From contig NZ_JACHGE010000001.1 of assembly GCF_014202225.1 (NCBI RefSeq), positions 415,320-479,319 on the forward strand: DNA of 64,000 nucleotides. The letters are read 5' to 3'. The notes under the pieces were generated by a model. The model did no database searches. It was not told the origin of the DNA and saw only the letters and a list, made by a program, of their open reading frames with translations. Below are positions 36,318 to 45,528 of this stretch, one piece after another. Position 1 is the stretch's first letter, and every line of letters begins with the position of its first letter. The stretch comes from Algibacter amylolyticus (GTDB taxonomy: Bacteria > Bacteroidota > Bacteroidia > Flavobacteriales > Flavobacteriaceae). The position numbers were made by a program, and so were the translations under genes.

Positions 36318-37253
36318 ATGAAAATACTCCACCTCGATAGCAATCACGATTTATTAATCCGTCAATTAAACGACTTAGGATTCACTAATCATGAAGATTT
36401 TACGTCTTCAAAAGCACTAGTTGAAGCCTCAATACATGAGTATGATGGCATCGTAATAAGAAGCCGTTTCACCATAGATAAGCAATTCTTAGATGCCGCA
36501 AAAAACCTAAAATTTATTGGTCGTGTAGGAGCCGGTTTAGAGAATATCGATTGCGATTACGCCGAACAAAAAGGGGTGTATTTAATTTCTGCTCCCGAAG
36601 GTAACAGGAATGCCGTAGGCGAGCACACTTTAGGTATGTTACTGTCGCTTTTTAATAAATTAAATAAAGCCGATGCCCAAGTTAGATCTGGCAAATGGTT
36701 GCGCGAAGATAACCGTGGTATCGAACTAGATGGCAGAACCGTAGGGCTTATTGGCTACGGAAACATGGGGAAAGCTTTTGCTAAAAAACTTCGTGGTTTC
36801 GATGTTGAGGTACTTTGCTACGATATAAAAAATAATGTTGGCGATGCCAATGCAAAACAAGTGTCGCTAACCGAGTTTCAAGACAAAGTAGAGGTGTTAA
36901 GTATGCACACACCGCAAACGCCATTAACGTTAAACATGATTAATGAAACGTTTATAAACCAATTTAAAAAGCCGTTTTGGTTTTTAAATACAGCACGCGG
37001 TAAAAGTGTGGTTACAACCCATTTGGTTTCGGCTATAAAATCTGGTAAAATTTTAGGTGCAGGCTTAGATGTTTTGGAGTACGAAAAAGCATCTTTCGAA
37101 AGTTTGTTTTCATCTCAAATGCCAGAGGCTTTTCAATATTTAATTAGTTCAGAAAAGGTACTGCTAACGCCTCATGTTGCTGGTTGGACTGTTGAAAGTA
37201 AAGAAAAATTAGCACAAACCATTGTAGATAAAATTAAAGCGAAATTTTGTTAA
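36318..37253 (+). CDS. D-isomer-specific 2-hydroxyacid dehydrogenase
   Basis: NAD-dependent oxidoreductase of 311 residues. The Rossmann motif is GLIGYGNMGKAF (about 140-151); catalytic Arg is in GRVGAGLENIDC (substrate loop) and NTARGKSVV, and the acid-base His is in LLTPHVAGWT near residue 285. It resembles 3-phosphoglycerate dehydrogenases without the C-terminal ACT domain; other 2-keto acid reductases have the same form, so the serine-pathway role is only possible. A LuxR-like gene follows 9 bp downstream. Confidence 0.88.
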   Translation: MKILHLDSNHDLLIRQLNDLGFTNHEDFTSSKALVEASIHEYDGIVIRSRFTIDKQFLDAAKNLKFIGRVGAGLENIDCDYAEQKGVYLISAPEGNRNAVGEHTLGMLLSLFNKLNKADAQVRSGKWLREDNRGIELDGRTVGLIGYGNMGKAFAKKLRGFDVEVLCYDIKNNVGDANAKQVSLTEFQDKVEVLSMHTPQTPLTLNMINETFINQFKKPFWFLNTARGKSVVTTHLVSAIKSGKILGAGLDVLEYEKASFESLFSSQMPEAFQYLISSEKVLLTPHVAGWTVESKEKLAQTIVDKIKAKFC

Positions 37254-37262
37254 ATTTAATGC

Positions 37263-37673
37263 ATGAAGAAAACCATCTTAGTTTTTTCAGGATTAATAAT
37301 AGCATTGTTACTACTGTTTCAAATAAGTACCTATTCTATTATTTCTGGAAATTTAAAAATGGAATTTGCAATTACCATAATTGCCGTTATATTTTTAATA
37401 GTTGGCATTTATATAAATAAAAAGAGTCTTCAAAAACCAGCAAACGCTTCACAAAGTATAAATCATCAAAAAATAAAAGATTTAGAAATTACAACGCGGG
37501 AGTACGAGGTTCTTCAGGCTATTTCAGAGGGTTTATCAAATAAAGAAATAGCAAATAAATTGTTTCTTTCAGAAAGTACTATAAAAACCCACGTCTCCAA
37601 TCTTCTAGTAAAACTAAACGCAAAACGCAGAACGCAGGCATTACAAATAGCACAAAAGCTTCAAATTATTTAA
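37263..37673 (+). CDS. Membrane-tethered LuxR-type HTH transcriptional regulator
   Basis: A compact 136-residue protein with two N-terminal transmembrane helices (about 5-25 and 34-51), a short linker, and a LuxR-family HTH (about 70-133; TTREYEVLQAISEGLSNKEI, LFLSESTIKTHVSNLLVKL). It has no receiver or ligand-binding domain, so the sensing part must be the membrane segment or a partner protein. The DUF4199 membrane protein gene 100 bp downstream is a candidate partner, but that link is inference. DNA targets are unknown. Confidence 0.87.
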   Translation: MKKTILVFSGLIIALLLLFQISTYSIISGNLKMEFAITIIAVIFLIVGIYINKKSLQKPANASQSINHQKIKDLEITTREYEVLQAISEGLSNKEIANKLFLSESTIKTHVSNLLVKLNAKRRTQALQIAQKLQII

Positions 37674-37744
37674 AATTTAATACATTTATACAAAAGTACT
37701 AGGCATTTGGTACTTTAGTATGACCTCATTTTCTACCGTTATTC

Positions 37745-37752
37745 TAGCTTTG
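37745..37752 (+). promoter_or_regulatory. Promoter -7 element for the DUF4199 gene group
   Basis: TAGCTTTG matches TAnnTTTG; it lies 22 bp before the ATG at 37775, predicting a start near 37756. Confidence 0.5.
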
Positions 37753-37774
37753 TAACAAATCTAAAACTATACAG

Positions 37775-38287
37775 ATGAAAAATACAGTTATTAAATACGG
37801 CCTTTATGGTTTGTTAACGGGTGTTGTAATTTTTTTAGCATCCATTGTACTTGGTAGAGGTTTAAGTTACTCCACGCAAGAACTTCTGGGTTATGCTTCC
37901 ATGACAGCATGCTTGTCCTTTGTGTTTTTCGGGATTAAACATTTTCGCGACCTTGAAAATAATGGCATCTTGTCATTAGGAAATGCAATAATTATTGGTG
38001 GTTTAATATCGGTTTTAGTTGGTATAGGTGTTGGTATTTCAGATTATATTTATACTACCGTTATAAACCCAGATTTTGCCATAGAGTATTTAGAAACCAC
38101 CTTAAAAACTATGGAAAGCACGCTTTCGCCCGAAGCGTATCAAACCCAAAAAGCAGAACTCGTTAAACAAATGGAAGACTATGGAGGCTCTGGTTTTATG
38201 GCGTTGCTAATGTGCTTTACCGTTGTGCTTATTGGATTTGTTATATCTTTAATATCTGGATTAATTCTTCAACGTAAATACATTTAA
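37775..38287 (+). CDS. DUF4199 family membrane protein
   Basis: A 170-residue inner-membrane protein with four hydrophobic helices (about 9-27, 38-53, 68-90 and 141-165) and a polar loop with many Glu and Gln between helices 3 and 4 (YLETTLKTMESTLSPEAYQ). This arrangement and the GLLTGVVIFL start fit DUF4199, a Bacteroidota family without a known function. A DUF1801 gene starts 1 bp after its stop. Confidence 0.85.
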   Translation: MKNTVIKYGLYGLLTGVVIFLASIVLGRGLSYSTQELLGYASMTACLSFVFFGIKHFRDLENNGILSLGNAIIIGGLISVLVGIGVGISDYIYTTVINPDFAIEYLETTLKTMESTLSPEAYQTQKAELVKQMEDYGGSGFMALLMCFTVVLIGFVISLISGLILQRKYI

Positions 38288-38288
38288 A

Positions 38289-38744
38289 ATGCAATCGAAA
38301 GCCACAACCGTAAAACAATATCTGGATGAATTGCTAGAAGACAGAAAAGAACCTATTACTAAACTAAGACAGCAAATTTTAGATAATCTTCCAAAAGGCG
38401 TAGAAGAGACCATGAGTTACGGTATGTTGGGTTACGTAATTCCGCATTCGGTATATCCACAGGGTTACCATTGTAACACAAAACTACCATTACCTTTCAT
38501 GAATTTGGCTTCTCAAAAAAATTTTATTGCGGTTTACAGTATGGTCATTTATTCTAAACAAGAAGTTATGGATTGGTTTACTGTAGAGTATGCAAAACGT
38601 TGTAAGTATAAATTGGATATGGGTAAAAGTCGTATGCGTTTTAAAAAAATGGACGATATTCCTTTCGATTTAATTGGCGAACTAACCGCAAAAGTAAGCG
38701 CCGAAGAATGGATTAATATTTATGAAACTACAGTAAAAAACTAA
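38289..38744 (+). CDS. DUF1801 domain protein
   Basis: A 151-residue soluble protein with the DUF1801 pattern: VKQYLDELLEDRKEPITKLR, EETMSYGMLGYVIPH, FIAVYSMVIY and the final GKSRMRFKKMDDIPFDLIG. Structures of relatives (YdhG-like) show an iron-chaperone/frataxin-like fold, but no function is proven. It directly follows the DUF4199 gene, so it is probably cotranscribed. Confidence 0.88.
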   Translation: MQSKATTVKQYLDELLEDRKEPITKLRQQILDNLPKGVEETMSYGMLGYVIPHSVYPQGYHCNTKLPLPFMNLASQKNFIAVYSMVIYSKQEVMDWFTVEYAKRCKYKLDMGKSRMRFKKMDDIPFDLIGELTAKVSAEEWINIYETTVKN

Positions 38745-38787
38745 GGCTAATTTCCGCTTTAGCGGGAACAAAAAAATAAAATGTATT

Positions 38788-39174
38788 ATGAAAAAACGCG
38801 TAACAGGCATTGGTGGTTTATTTTTTAAAACTAAAGATCCTAAAGCAGCAAAAGATTGGTATAAAAAACATTTAGGTTTTAATACCGACGATTATGGATG
38901 CACGTTTTGGTGGAAGGATGAGAACGGTAAAAAATGTTCTACCCAATGGAGTCCTTTTCCTGAGGACACAACTTATTATGAGCCTTCCAAAAAGGATTTT
39001 ATGTTTAATTATAGGGTAGAAAACTTAAAAGAATTACTTAAAGTTTTAAAAGAAGAGGGTGTTACCATTGTAGGCGAAATAGAAGAGTATGAATACGGTA
39101 AGTTTGGTTGGATTTTAGATAACGACGGAAATAAAATTGAGCTTTGGGAGCCCGTAGATTCTGCTTTTTTGTAA
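38788..39174 (+). CDS. VOC family protein (glyoxalase/bleomycin-resistance fold)
   Basis: A 128-residue protein made of two beta-alpha-beta3 modules: VTGIGGLFFKTKDPKAAKDW at the N terminus and FGWILDNDGNKIELWEP at the C terminus, the latter with the metal-ligand Glu position of the family. Substrate unknown; relatives include metal-dependent dioxygenases, lyases and resistance proteins. It follows DUF1801 by 43 bp across a short CG-rich hairpin. Confidence 0.9.
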   Translation: MKKRVTGIGGLFFKTKDPKAAKDWYKKHLGFNTDDYGCTFWWKDENGKKCSTQWSPFPEDTTYYEPSKKDFMFNYRVENLKELLKVLKEEGVTIVGEIEEYEYGKFGWILDNDGNKIELWEPVDSAFL

Positions 39175-39197
39175 ATTCGTTTTTCTAAAAACAAAAG

Positions 39198-39962
39198 GTG
39201 TCTTATATAGAAATTCTTCAATCTTACAACTTAACAACATTACAGTGGGCAGCTATTGGGTTTGCCGTTTTTTTATTAGGCTTATCTAAATCTGGTATAA
39301 AAGGTATTGGTATTATAATCGTGGTAATTCTGGCCTTTGTTTTTGGCGAAAAAGCATCAACAGGTGTTTTACTGCCCATGCTAATTTGCGCCGATGTTTT
39401 TGCGGTTATTTATTATAACAGGCATGCGCAATGGGGTATTATTAAAAAACTAATCCCGTGGATGATTGTTGGTGTTTTAGTTGGTGTTTGGGTAGGTAAC
39501 GATATTTCGGCATTGCTTTTTAAAAGGCTTATGGCTATTATAATTATAGGTTCGGTGGCCTTAATGTTTTATAACGAAAACAAAAAATCTAATAGTGTGC
39601 CAACCAATAAAGCTTTTGGTGCTTCTTTAGGGTTTTTAGCGGGTTTTACAACCATGATTGGAAATTTGGCGGGGCCTGTTTCTAATATTTATTTTATGGT
39701 AATGCGTTTTCCTAAAAACGAGTTTATAGGTACAGCGGCATGGTTGTTTTTTATAATAAATGTGTTTAAGTTGCCATTTCACATTTTTATTTGGAAAACC
39801 GTTACTGTAGAGACTTTGGTTTTAAATTCTGTTTTAATTCCGGCCGTAATAATAGGGTTTTTTGTAGGAGCGCAAATTGTTAAGCTAATTTCTAATGTAA
39901 ATTACAGACGTTTTATTTTAATTGTAACCGCTCTTGGTGGTGTAATTATGTTATTTAAATAA
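39198..39962 (+). CDS. TauE/SafE family (sulfite exporter-like) membrane protein
   Basis: A 254-residue inner-membrane protein with about eight hydrophobic segments in two halves, each containing the family's small-residue motif (FLLGLSKSGIKGIGIIIVV near residue 25, GASLGFLAGFTTMIGNLAGP near 140). Members export sulfite, sulfoacetate or related anions; the substrate here is unknown. Translation appears to start at GTG 39198; the next ATG codons lie inside the membrane domain. It is last in the co-directional run begun by the DUF4199 gene. Confidence 0.88.
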   Translation: MSYIEILQSYNLTTLQWAAIGFAVFLLGLSKSGIKGIGIIIVVILAFVFGEKASTGVLLPMLICADVFAVIYYNRHAQWGIIKKLIPWMIVGVLVGVWVGNDISALLFKRLMAIIIIGSVALMFYNENKKSNSVPTNKAFGASLGFLAGFTTMIGNLAGPVSNIYFMVMRFPKNEFIGTAAWLFFIINVFKLPFHIFIWKTVTVETLVLNSVLIPAVIIGFFVGAQIVKLISNVNYRRFILIVTALGGVIMLFK

Positions 39963-40068
39963 AATAACTAATAGACTATGTAACATTAGGTTAAGTAATG
40001 TTACATATAGATAAATAACAATTTAATTTTTACTAATTTTACAGTCTAACCAAAAAAATAATAAATAA

Positions 40069-40545
40069 ATGTCTGACGAAAAAAATTTAAGCGACGATCT
40101 AAACGATATGTTAGGAGACGCAAAAGATGGCGCAAAAAAAGCAGCAGATAAAGCTGAAGAAATAGCTGGAGAAGCTAAAGAAAAAGCTAAGGAGTTTGCT
40201 AATGAAGCAAAAGAAACGGCTTCTGAATTTGCAGACGATGCCAAGGAAGCATTAAGCAATGAAAAAAATATAGCGATTATTGCTCATATTACCTTAATAG
40301 GATGGATTATTGCTTTGGTAATGAATAATAGTAACAAGTCTGAATTTGCTTCATTTTATATTAGACAAATGTTGGGGCTTATGATTGTATCATTAATTTT
40401 AAGTTTTATACCTGTTATTGGGTGGATTTTAAATATAGTAATGCTTGTTTTTTGGATAATGAGTTTAGTAGGTGCTTTAGGTGGCGAAAAGAAACTAACA
40501 CCAGTATTGGGAGAGCATTTCCAAAATTGGTTTAAATCATTATAG
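40069..40545 (+). CDS. Membrane protein with amphipathic Ala/Lys/Glu repeat and DUF4870-like domain
   Basis: A 158-residue protein in two parts. Residues 1-65 are a charged helical repeat with 11-residue periodicity (AADKAEEIAGEAKEKAKEFA), like LEA or YtxH-type proteins and strongly alanine/lysine/glutamate biased. Residues about 67-155 have three hydrophobic helices with NIAIIAHITLIGWIIALVM and FASFYIRQMLGLMIVSLIL, fitting DUF4870-like membrane proteins. Function unknown; a stress-related or membrane-shaping role is only a guess. Followed by a strong terminator. Confidence 0.82.
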   Translation: MSDEKNLSDDLNDMLGDAKDGAKKAADKAEEIAGEAKEKAKEFANEAKETASEFADDAKEALSNEKNIAIIAHITLIGWIIALVMNNSNKSEFASFYIRQMLGLMIVSLILSFIPVIGWILNIVMLVFWIMSLVGALGGEKKLTPVLGEHFQNWFKSL

Positions 40546-40580
40546 AATAAAGCTAATATTTAGCATTTATAAATAATTGA

Positions 40581-40608
40581 AAAGAGGTCCTGTAAGGCCT
40601 CTTTTTTT
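40581..40608. terminator. Bidirectional terminator between the DUF4870-like gene and olsF
   Basis: Stem AAAGAGG/CCTCTTT around TCCTGTAAGG, with a T-run on the + strand and A's on the left side that give T's on the - strand. It lies between two convergent genes. Confidence 0.85.
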
Positions 40609-40704
40609 GTTTAATAAAGTTACTACGCCACCGCTAAGCAGGAACTTAGTGTTGGCTTTGGCAGACGCACAAATAAAAATGGCAATTAGAATGGATTGGT
40701 TTTT

Positions 40705-42531
40705 TTAATCGGTTTTGTTTTCTAGCTTACGTTCTAACTCTGCCTGAAACTCTTCCATAACTGGTTTTACGGTGCTTTCTGGTAGGTCTGCAATACGAAT
40801 ATACATAAGGCCATCCACGGAGTTATTAAATAACGGATCGACGTTAAAAGCGACTAAGCGAGCGTTTTGTTTAATGTATTTTTTTAGTAAAACTGGTAAA
40901 CGCAATGCACCTGGTTCTATTTCGTCTATAAACTTATCGAATTTGTTTAAATCGGCCTCGGCTTCGTCAAAAACAAAGTCTTTGTCGGCATCTTTCAGTT
41001 TTACTTTAAATTCCTTTTTAGGATGCACGTATTGTGCAATATATGGATCGTAATAATGCGATTTCATAAACTCGACCATTAAGGATTTTGAGAAGTTTGA
41101 AAACTGATTGCTTATACTTACACCGCCAATTAGGTATTTGTGTTCTGGATAGCGTAATGTGGTATGTACAATGCCTTTCCAGAGTAAAAATAAAGGCATT
41201 GGTTTTTGCTGATATTCTTTTATTATGAAGGCGCGCCCCATTTCAATGGACTCGCTCATCATTTTATGTAGTTCGGGTTCAAATCGAAATAAATCTTGCA
41301 GGTAAAACCCATTGATGCCAAATTGTTTGTAAATATTGGATCCTAGGCCCATTCTATAGGCTCCGGCTAGTACTTTGCTGTCGTTATCCCATAAAAACAT
41401 GTGGTGGTAATACTCATCGAAGGTGTCTAAATCTATAGCCTCGTTGGTGCCTTCGCCAACTTCTCTAAAGGTAATTTCTCTTAATCTACCAATTTCGCGC
41501 AACATGTTTGGCATGTCTTTAGCTTGGGCCAAAAACACTTCGTAATTTTTACTTTGTAAAAGTCTGGCATCGTTTTCTCTAAGTGCATCAACTTCAGCTA
41601 TCATTAGCGCATTATCAACAGGAGTAACAATGTTTTTGGGCGCTTTAGGTGTTTTTAAGGTTGATGATATATTGTCTAATATTTTAGATTTATTCTCAAA
41701 AGCATTGGCCAACATATATGTTTTTCGGCGTAAAAACTCAGAGAATTCTTTTAGCGAACCGTGTTCTTTTTGATCGTTTACTGAAATGGGCTTGCCTATT
41801 CTAACTTTTATAACACGTCTTTTTTGTGTTAAAACTTCCGACGGTAATTTGGCCGTTCTAAACGTATCACTAATTTTAGATAGCTTATAAAATAATTTAC
41901 TGTTTTTAGCATGAAAATAAATAGGAACAACTGGTACTTCTGCCTTTTGTACTAGTTTCATAGCGGATTCTTCCCAAGGTCTATCAACCACTAATTTTCC
42001 ATCGCGATACGTGGAAACTTCACCCGCAGGAAATACACCTAATGGGTGTCCAGCTCTTAAATGTAGTATGGAGTTTTTAAAGCCTGCAATGCTCGATTTT
42101 ACATCTTTTCTGTTTTCAAAAGGATTAACAGGCATTATGTAAGGCACCAAAGGTTCTATTCTTTGTAATAAAAAATTAGCGATTATTTTAAAATCCTTGC
42201 GCTGTTCTAGCATTAATTTTAAAAGTAATATGCCGTCTATTCCACCAAGTGGATGGTTAGAAACTGTTATATAAGCACCATCTTTTGGTAAGCGTTTTAA
42301 GTCTTCCTCTGGTATTTCAAATTTAATTTGAAACTCATCCAAAATGCTGTCTATAAAATCTATGTCTTTTAGGTGCTTATTGCGTTTATAAAACTTGTTT
42401 ATAGTAGATATTTTAAGAACCTTCATTAAAACCCAACCCACAAAAGTACCCATAAAGCCATATTTATCTAGCTGTATGGCTTTTGCAACTTCTTTAGGGG
42501 TTACTAATCCTGTGTCTTGCGCTTTGGTCAT
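40705..42531 (-). CDS. olsF: Bifunctional OlsF-type aminolipid acyltransferase
   Basis: A 608-residue protein with two acyltransferase halves. Residues about 30-290 are a PlsC-like O-acyltransferase with NHPLGGIDG (His93, Asp99; one residue longer than the classic H-x4-D spacing) and VFPAGEVSTY. Residues about 320-560 are an OlsB/hemolysin-like GNAT N-acyltransferase (RLREITFREVGEGTNEA, DLFRFEPELHKMMSESIEMG). OlsF of Serratia and Flavobacterium joins both steps to make ornithine lipids from acyl donors; related Bacteroidota enzymes make glycine lipids, so the amino acid is not certain. It is the last gene of a GNAT-lysC-olsF run, 22 bp after lysC. Products would sit in the outer membrane. Confidence 0.82.
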   Translation of the reverse strand: MTKAQDTGLVTPKEVAKAIQLDKYGFMGTFVGWVLMKVLKISTINKFYKRNKHLKDIDFIDSILDEFQIKFEIPEEDLKRLPKDGAYITVSNHPLGGIDGILLLKLMLEQRKDFKIIANFLLQRIEPLVPYIMPVNPFENRKDVKSSIAGFKNSILHLRAGHPLGVFPAGEVSTYRDGKLVVDRPWEESAMKLVQKAEVPVVPIYFHAKNSKLFYKLSKISDTFRTAKLPSEVLTQKRRVIKVRIGKPISVNDQKEHGSLKEFSEFLRRKTYMLANAFENKSKILDNISSTLKTPKAPKNIVTPVDNALMIAEVDALRENDARLLQSKNYEVFLAQAKDMPNMLREIGRLREITFREVGEGTNEAIDLDTFDEYYHHMFLWDNDSKVLAGAYRMGLGSNIYKQFGINGFYLQDLFRFEPELHKMMSESIEMGRAFIIKEYQQKPMPLFLLWKGIVHTTLRYPEHKYLIGGVSISNQFSNFSKSLMVEFMKSHYYDPYIAQYVHPKKEFKVKLKDADKDFVFDEAEADLNKFDKFIDEIEPGALRLPVLLKKYIKQNARLVAFNVDPLFNNSVDGLMYIRIADLPESTVKPVMEEFQAELERKLENKTD

Positions 42532-42553
42532 GGGTGTAAATGTACTAAAATGT

Positions 42554-43804
42554 TTATTTAGTTACTACTTGAATGGTCTCTTGAGTTATTTGTTTTAATA
42601 AAATAGTTTTACCTGTTTCTATTTGTTGTATTGCAGATTGGGTGTAATGCCGTATGGTATAAAGTGATACGTTTGTATGACTTGTTATTTTAAATTTAGA
42701 TTTTAAATGATGCAAAAGGGCATCAAGATTGTTGTAAATATCATCCACGCAAACTGAAAAGCTTATTGCTGAATTTTGAATAACATCTACCTTCATCTTA
42801 TATTGATGTAAAAGACTGAAAATTTCGCTAATGTTTTCTTCAACTATATATGAAAAATCTAAAGAAGAAAGTGAAATTAATACTTGGTTTTTTTTCACTA
42901 TAAAGCAAGGCATCATAGGTTCTAACGTTTCGTTTTTACCTATTTGAGTACCCATAGCTTCTGGGTTTAAAAAAGACTTTACAAATAAAGGAATTTCTTT
43001 ACCTTGAAGTGGTTGCAATGTTTTAGGATGAATCACAGAAGCACCATAAAACGCCAATTCTATGGCCTCGCGATACGATATTTTATTTAAAAGCTGTGCG
43101 TGTTCAAAATAACGTGGGTCTGCGTTTAAAACACCAGGAACATCTTTCCAAATGGTTACGCTACTAGCATTTAAACAATAGGCATAAATGGCGGCGGTAT
43201 AATCGCTACCTTCTCGACCTAATGTGGTTGTAAAATTGTTGTTATCGCTTCCTAAAAAACCTTGAGTTATGTTTAAAATTGAAGTGTTAAAACCAGAGGT
43301 TATAAGTTTTTGCGTGGCTTTCCAATTTACATTAGCGCGCCTGTAATAGTTATCGGTTTTAATTTGGCTTCTTACATCTATCCAATTATTTTTTATGTTA
43401 ATTGTATTTAAGTACTCGCTAATTATAGTGGTAGATAAAAGCTCACCATAACCAATAATTTGGTCGTAAATATAATTGTAATCTGGCGATTTGTTACTTT
43501 TTAAAAAGCTATTAAGTTCATCAAATAAATCGTTTATTTTTTTAAAAACAAAATGATTTACATTGTCAAACAGGTCTAATAAAATGGCATTATGATACTT
43601 TTTAACATCTTGAAGCGAACTTTGTAATTCGGTTTTATTATCAAAGTAATTTTTAATGACAAGCTCTAATGCATTGGTGGTTTTTCCCATAGCAGAAACG
43701 ACTACAAGCGTGTTTTTATAGTCTACTTTTTTTAGCACTATAGCTAAGTTTTTTACGCCATTAGCGTCTTTAACCGAAGCGCCACCAAATTTAAATACTT
43801 GCAT
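42554..43804 (-). CDS. lysC: Aspartate kinase
   Basis: First step from aspartate to lysine, threonine, methionine and diaminopimelate. The 416-residue monofunctional form starts VFKFGGASVKDANGVKNLA with the Lys-Phe-Gly-Gly nucleotide motif. The substrate loop TTLGREGSDYTAAIYAYCL lies at about residues 193-211 and DVPGVLNADPRYF near 223-235. A shortened ACT-type regulatory region follows residue 300, so feedback inhibition is plausible but its effector cannot be read. It lies 1 bp from the upstream GNAT gene. Confidence 0.94.
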   Translation of the reverse strand: MQVFKFGGASVKDANGVKNLAIVLKKVDYKNTLVVVSAMGKTTNALELVIKNYFDNKTELQSSLQDVKKYHNAILLDLFDNVNHFVFKKINDLFDELNSFLKSNKSPDYNYIYDQIIGYGELLSTTIISEYLNTINIKNNWIDVRSQIKTDNYYRRANVNWKATQKLITSGFNTSILNITQGFLGSDNNNFTTTLGREGSDYTAAIYAYCLNASSVTIWKDVPGVLNADPRYFEHAQLLNKISYREAIELAFYGASVIHPKTLQPLQGKEIPLFVKSFLNPEAMGTQIGKNETLEPMMPCFIVKKNQVLISLSSLDFSYIVEENISEIFSLLHQYKMKVDVIQNSAISFSVCVDDIYNNLDALLHHLKSKFKITSHTNVSLYTIRHYTQSAIQQIETGKTILLKQITQETIQVVTK

Positions 43805-43805
43805 G

Positions 43806-44285
43806 TTATAAGTTTGCTATATAATTTTTAATTCCTGCTTCACTTAATTGAACAACATCCCAATCGCGTAAAACTGTAGCGCCCTTTTTCTCATAAAAAT
43901 CAATGGCAGGTTCGTTCCAATCTATAACCTCCCAATTAATGCGTTTTACGCCTAAATCGTGACCATATTTAACAACCGTATCTAAAAGTGCGGTGCCTAA
44001 ACCAGATCCTCGCATAGCTTTGCTAACAATCAAATCTTCTAGGTGAATAATTTTACCTTTCCAGGTAGAGTAGCGGTTATATATTAAAGCTATACCTTCA
44101 ATTTTAGAGTTAACCTCGGCTACAAAGCAATGAAATGCTGGTTTATCGCCAAAACCATCCTTTTGTAAGTCTTCGACGGTTACTTCTACAGCATCTGGTT
44201 CTTTTTCAAAAATGGCTAATTCCGTAATTAATTGATGTACCTGTGGCATGTCGCCTGCCTTTGCGTTTCTAATTTTAAATTCCAT
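43806..44285 (-). CDS. GNAT acetyltransferase, SSAT/thialysine-acetyltransferase-like
   Basis: A 159-residue GNAT enzyme. IHLEDLIVSKAMRGSGLGTA (about 80-99, the acetyl-CoA loop) and WEVIDWNEPAIDFYEKKGA (about 118-136) strongly resemble spermidine/spermine or thialysine N-acetyltransferases. This suggests an amine such as a polyamine or lysine analogue as substrate; the adjacent aspartate kinase fits amino-acid metabolism but proves nothing. It is first in the operon with lysC and olsF and has a perfect -7 promoter element 19 bp upstream. Confidence 0.87.
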   Translation of the reverse strand: MEFKIRNAKAGDMPQVHQLITELAIFEKEPDAVEVTVEDLQKDGFGDKPAFHCFVAEVNSKIEGIALIYNRYSTWKGKIIHLEDLIVSKAMRGSGLGTALLDTVVKYGHDLGVKRINWEVIDWNEPAIDFYEKKGATVLRDWDVVQLSEAGIKNYIANL

Positions 44286-44303
44286 GATGTAATGTTAATG
44301 TGT

Positions 44304-44311
44304 CAAATATA
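44304..44311 (-). promoter_or_regulatory. Promoter -7 element for the GNAT-lysC-olsF operon
   Basis: TATATTTG on the reverse strand, a perfect TAnnTTTG match, predicting a start near 44300 and a leader of about 15 nt. Confidence 0.55.
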
Positions 44312-44406
44312 GTTTAAAGTTGCTCATTTAAAAGTATATATCTGTAGCGAAAACGTTGTAGTTTATTAAAATTTTTAGATATTTGTTTAAACTAAAAAAC
44401 AACTTC

Positions 44407-45420
44407 ATGTCGCACAAAAAACAAACCTTAGGAGAATTTATAATAGAAAATCAGTCGTCTTTCAAATATTCTTCAGGTGAATTATCAAGTCTTTTAAACT
44501 CAATTCGATTAGCCGCTAAAGTTGTAAATCATGAAGTTAATAAGGCAGGTTTAGTTGATATTATTGGTGCAGCGGGCGATACTAATATTCAAGGTGAAGA
44601 CCAGCAAAAACTGGATGTTTATGCTAACGAAAAGTTTATACAAACTTTAACTAAAAGAAATATTGTTTGTGGTATTGCAAGTGAAGAGGAAGACGATTTT
44701 ATTTCTATTAATAGTCAGGATGAAAATCATCAAAACAAATATATAGTGCTAATTGATCCTTTAGATGGATCTTCTAATATTGATGTTAATGTTTCGGTTG
44801 GGACTATTTTTTCTATTTATAGACGTGTTACTCCTGTTGGAACAGAAGTAACCTTAGATGATTTTCTGCAAAAAGGAAGCCGACAAGTAGCAGCTGGTTA
44901 TGTGGTTTATGGAACATCTACCATGATTGTTTATACTACAGGAGATGGCGTTAATGGGTTTACATTAAACCCTGCAATTGGTTCCTTTTATTTATCGCAC
45001 CCAAACATGGAGTTTCCGGAAGATGGCACTATTTATTCGGTTAATGAAGGAAACTATATTCATTTTCCTCAAGGTATAAAAAATTATATAAAGTATTGCC
45101 AACAAGAAGAGGACGACCGACCTTATACATCAAGATATATTGGGTCTTTGGTAAGTGATTTTCACCGAAATATGATTAAAGGTGGTATTTATTTGTACCC
45201 ACAAAGTTCTAAAAACCCCCAAGGGAAGTTACGTTTACTTTACGAATGTAACCCTATGGCGTTTTTAGCAGAACAAGCTAACGGGAAATCTAGTGATGGG
45301 TTTACAAGAACTATGGATGTTGAACCAACTGAATTACACCAACGTGTTCCTTTTATTTGCGGTAGTAAAAATATGGTTGAAAAAGCTGAAGAGTTTATGC
45401 GAAATGCTGAAAAAAGATAA
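44407..45420 (+). CDS. fbp: Class 1 fructose-1,6-bisphosphatase
   Basis: Gluconeogenic phosphatase converting fructose 1,6-bisphosphate to fructose 6-phosphate. The 337-residue protein from ATG 44407 ([12 protein letters not shown]) contains the metal-binding [20 protein letters not shown] (about 114-133), [10 protein letters not shown] upstream of it, and substrate residues in [20 protein letters not shown] and [13 protein letters not shown]. An in-frame TTG eight codons upstream is ignored because ATG begins the conserved block. It is transcribed alone and ends at a bidirectional terminator. Confidence 0.96.
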   Translation: MSHKKQTLGEFIIENQSSFKYSSGELSSLLNSIRLAAKVVNHEVNKAGLVDIIGAAGDTNIQGEDQQKLDVYANEKFIQTLTKRNIVCGIASEEEDDFISINSQDENHQNKYIVLIDPLDGSSNIDVNVSVGTIFSIYRRVTPVGTEVTLDDFLQKGSRQVAAGYVVYGTSTMIVYTTGDGVNGFTLNPAIGSFYLSHPNMEFPEDGTIYSVNEGNYIHFPQGIKNYIKYCQQEEDDRPYTSRYIGSLVSDFHRNMIKGGIYLYPQSSKNPQGKLRLLYECNPMAFLAEQANGKSSDGFTRTMDVEPTELHQRVPFICGSKNMVEKAEEFMRNAEKR

Positions 45421-45470
45421 AATAACAATTTACTTTTAGGATTAAGATTGTATAATAGATGCAGTTAATA

Positions 45471-45502
45471 AAAAAATGCGAACCTTATGGTTCGCATTTT
45501 TT
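45471..45502. terminator. Bidirectional terminator between fbp and a T9SS protein gene
   Basis: Perfect 14-bp stem: AAAAAATGCGAACC (45471-45484), loop TTAT, GGTTCGCATTTTTT (45489-45502). It gives T-runs on both strands and shares its core with the hairpin at 50864-50895. Confidence 0.93.
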
Positions 45503-45528
45503 GTTATTAGGGTTAAGTAATGAGGTAG

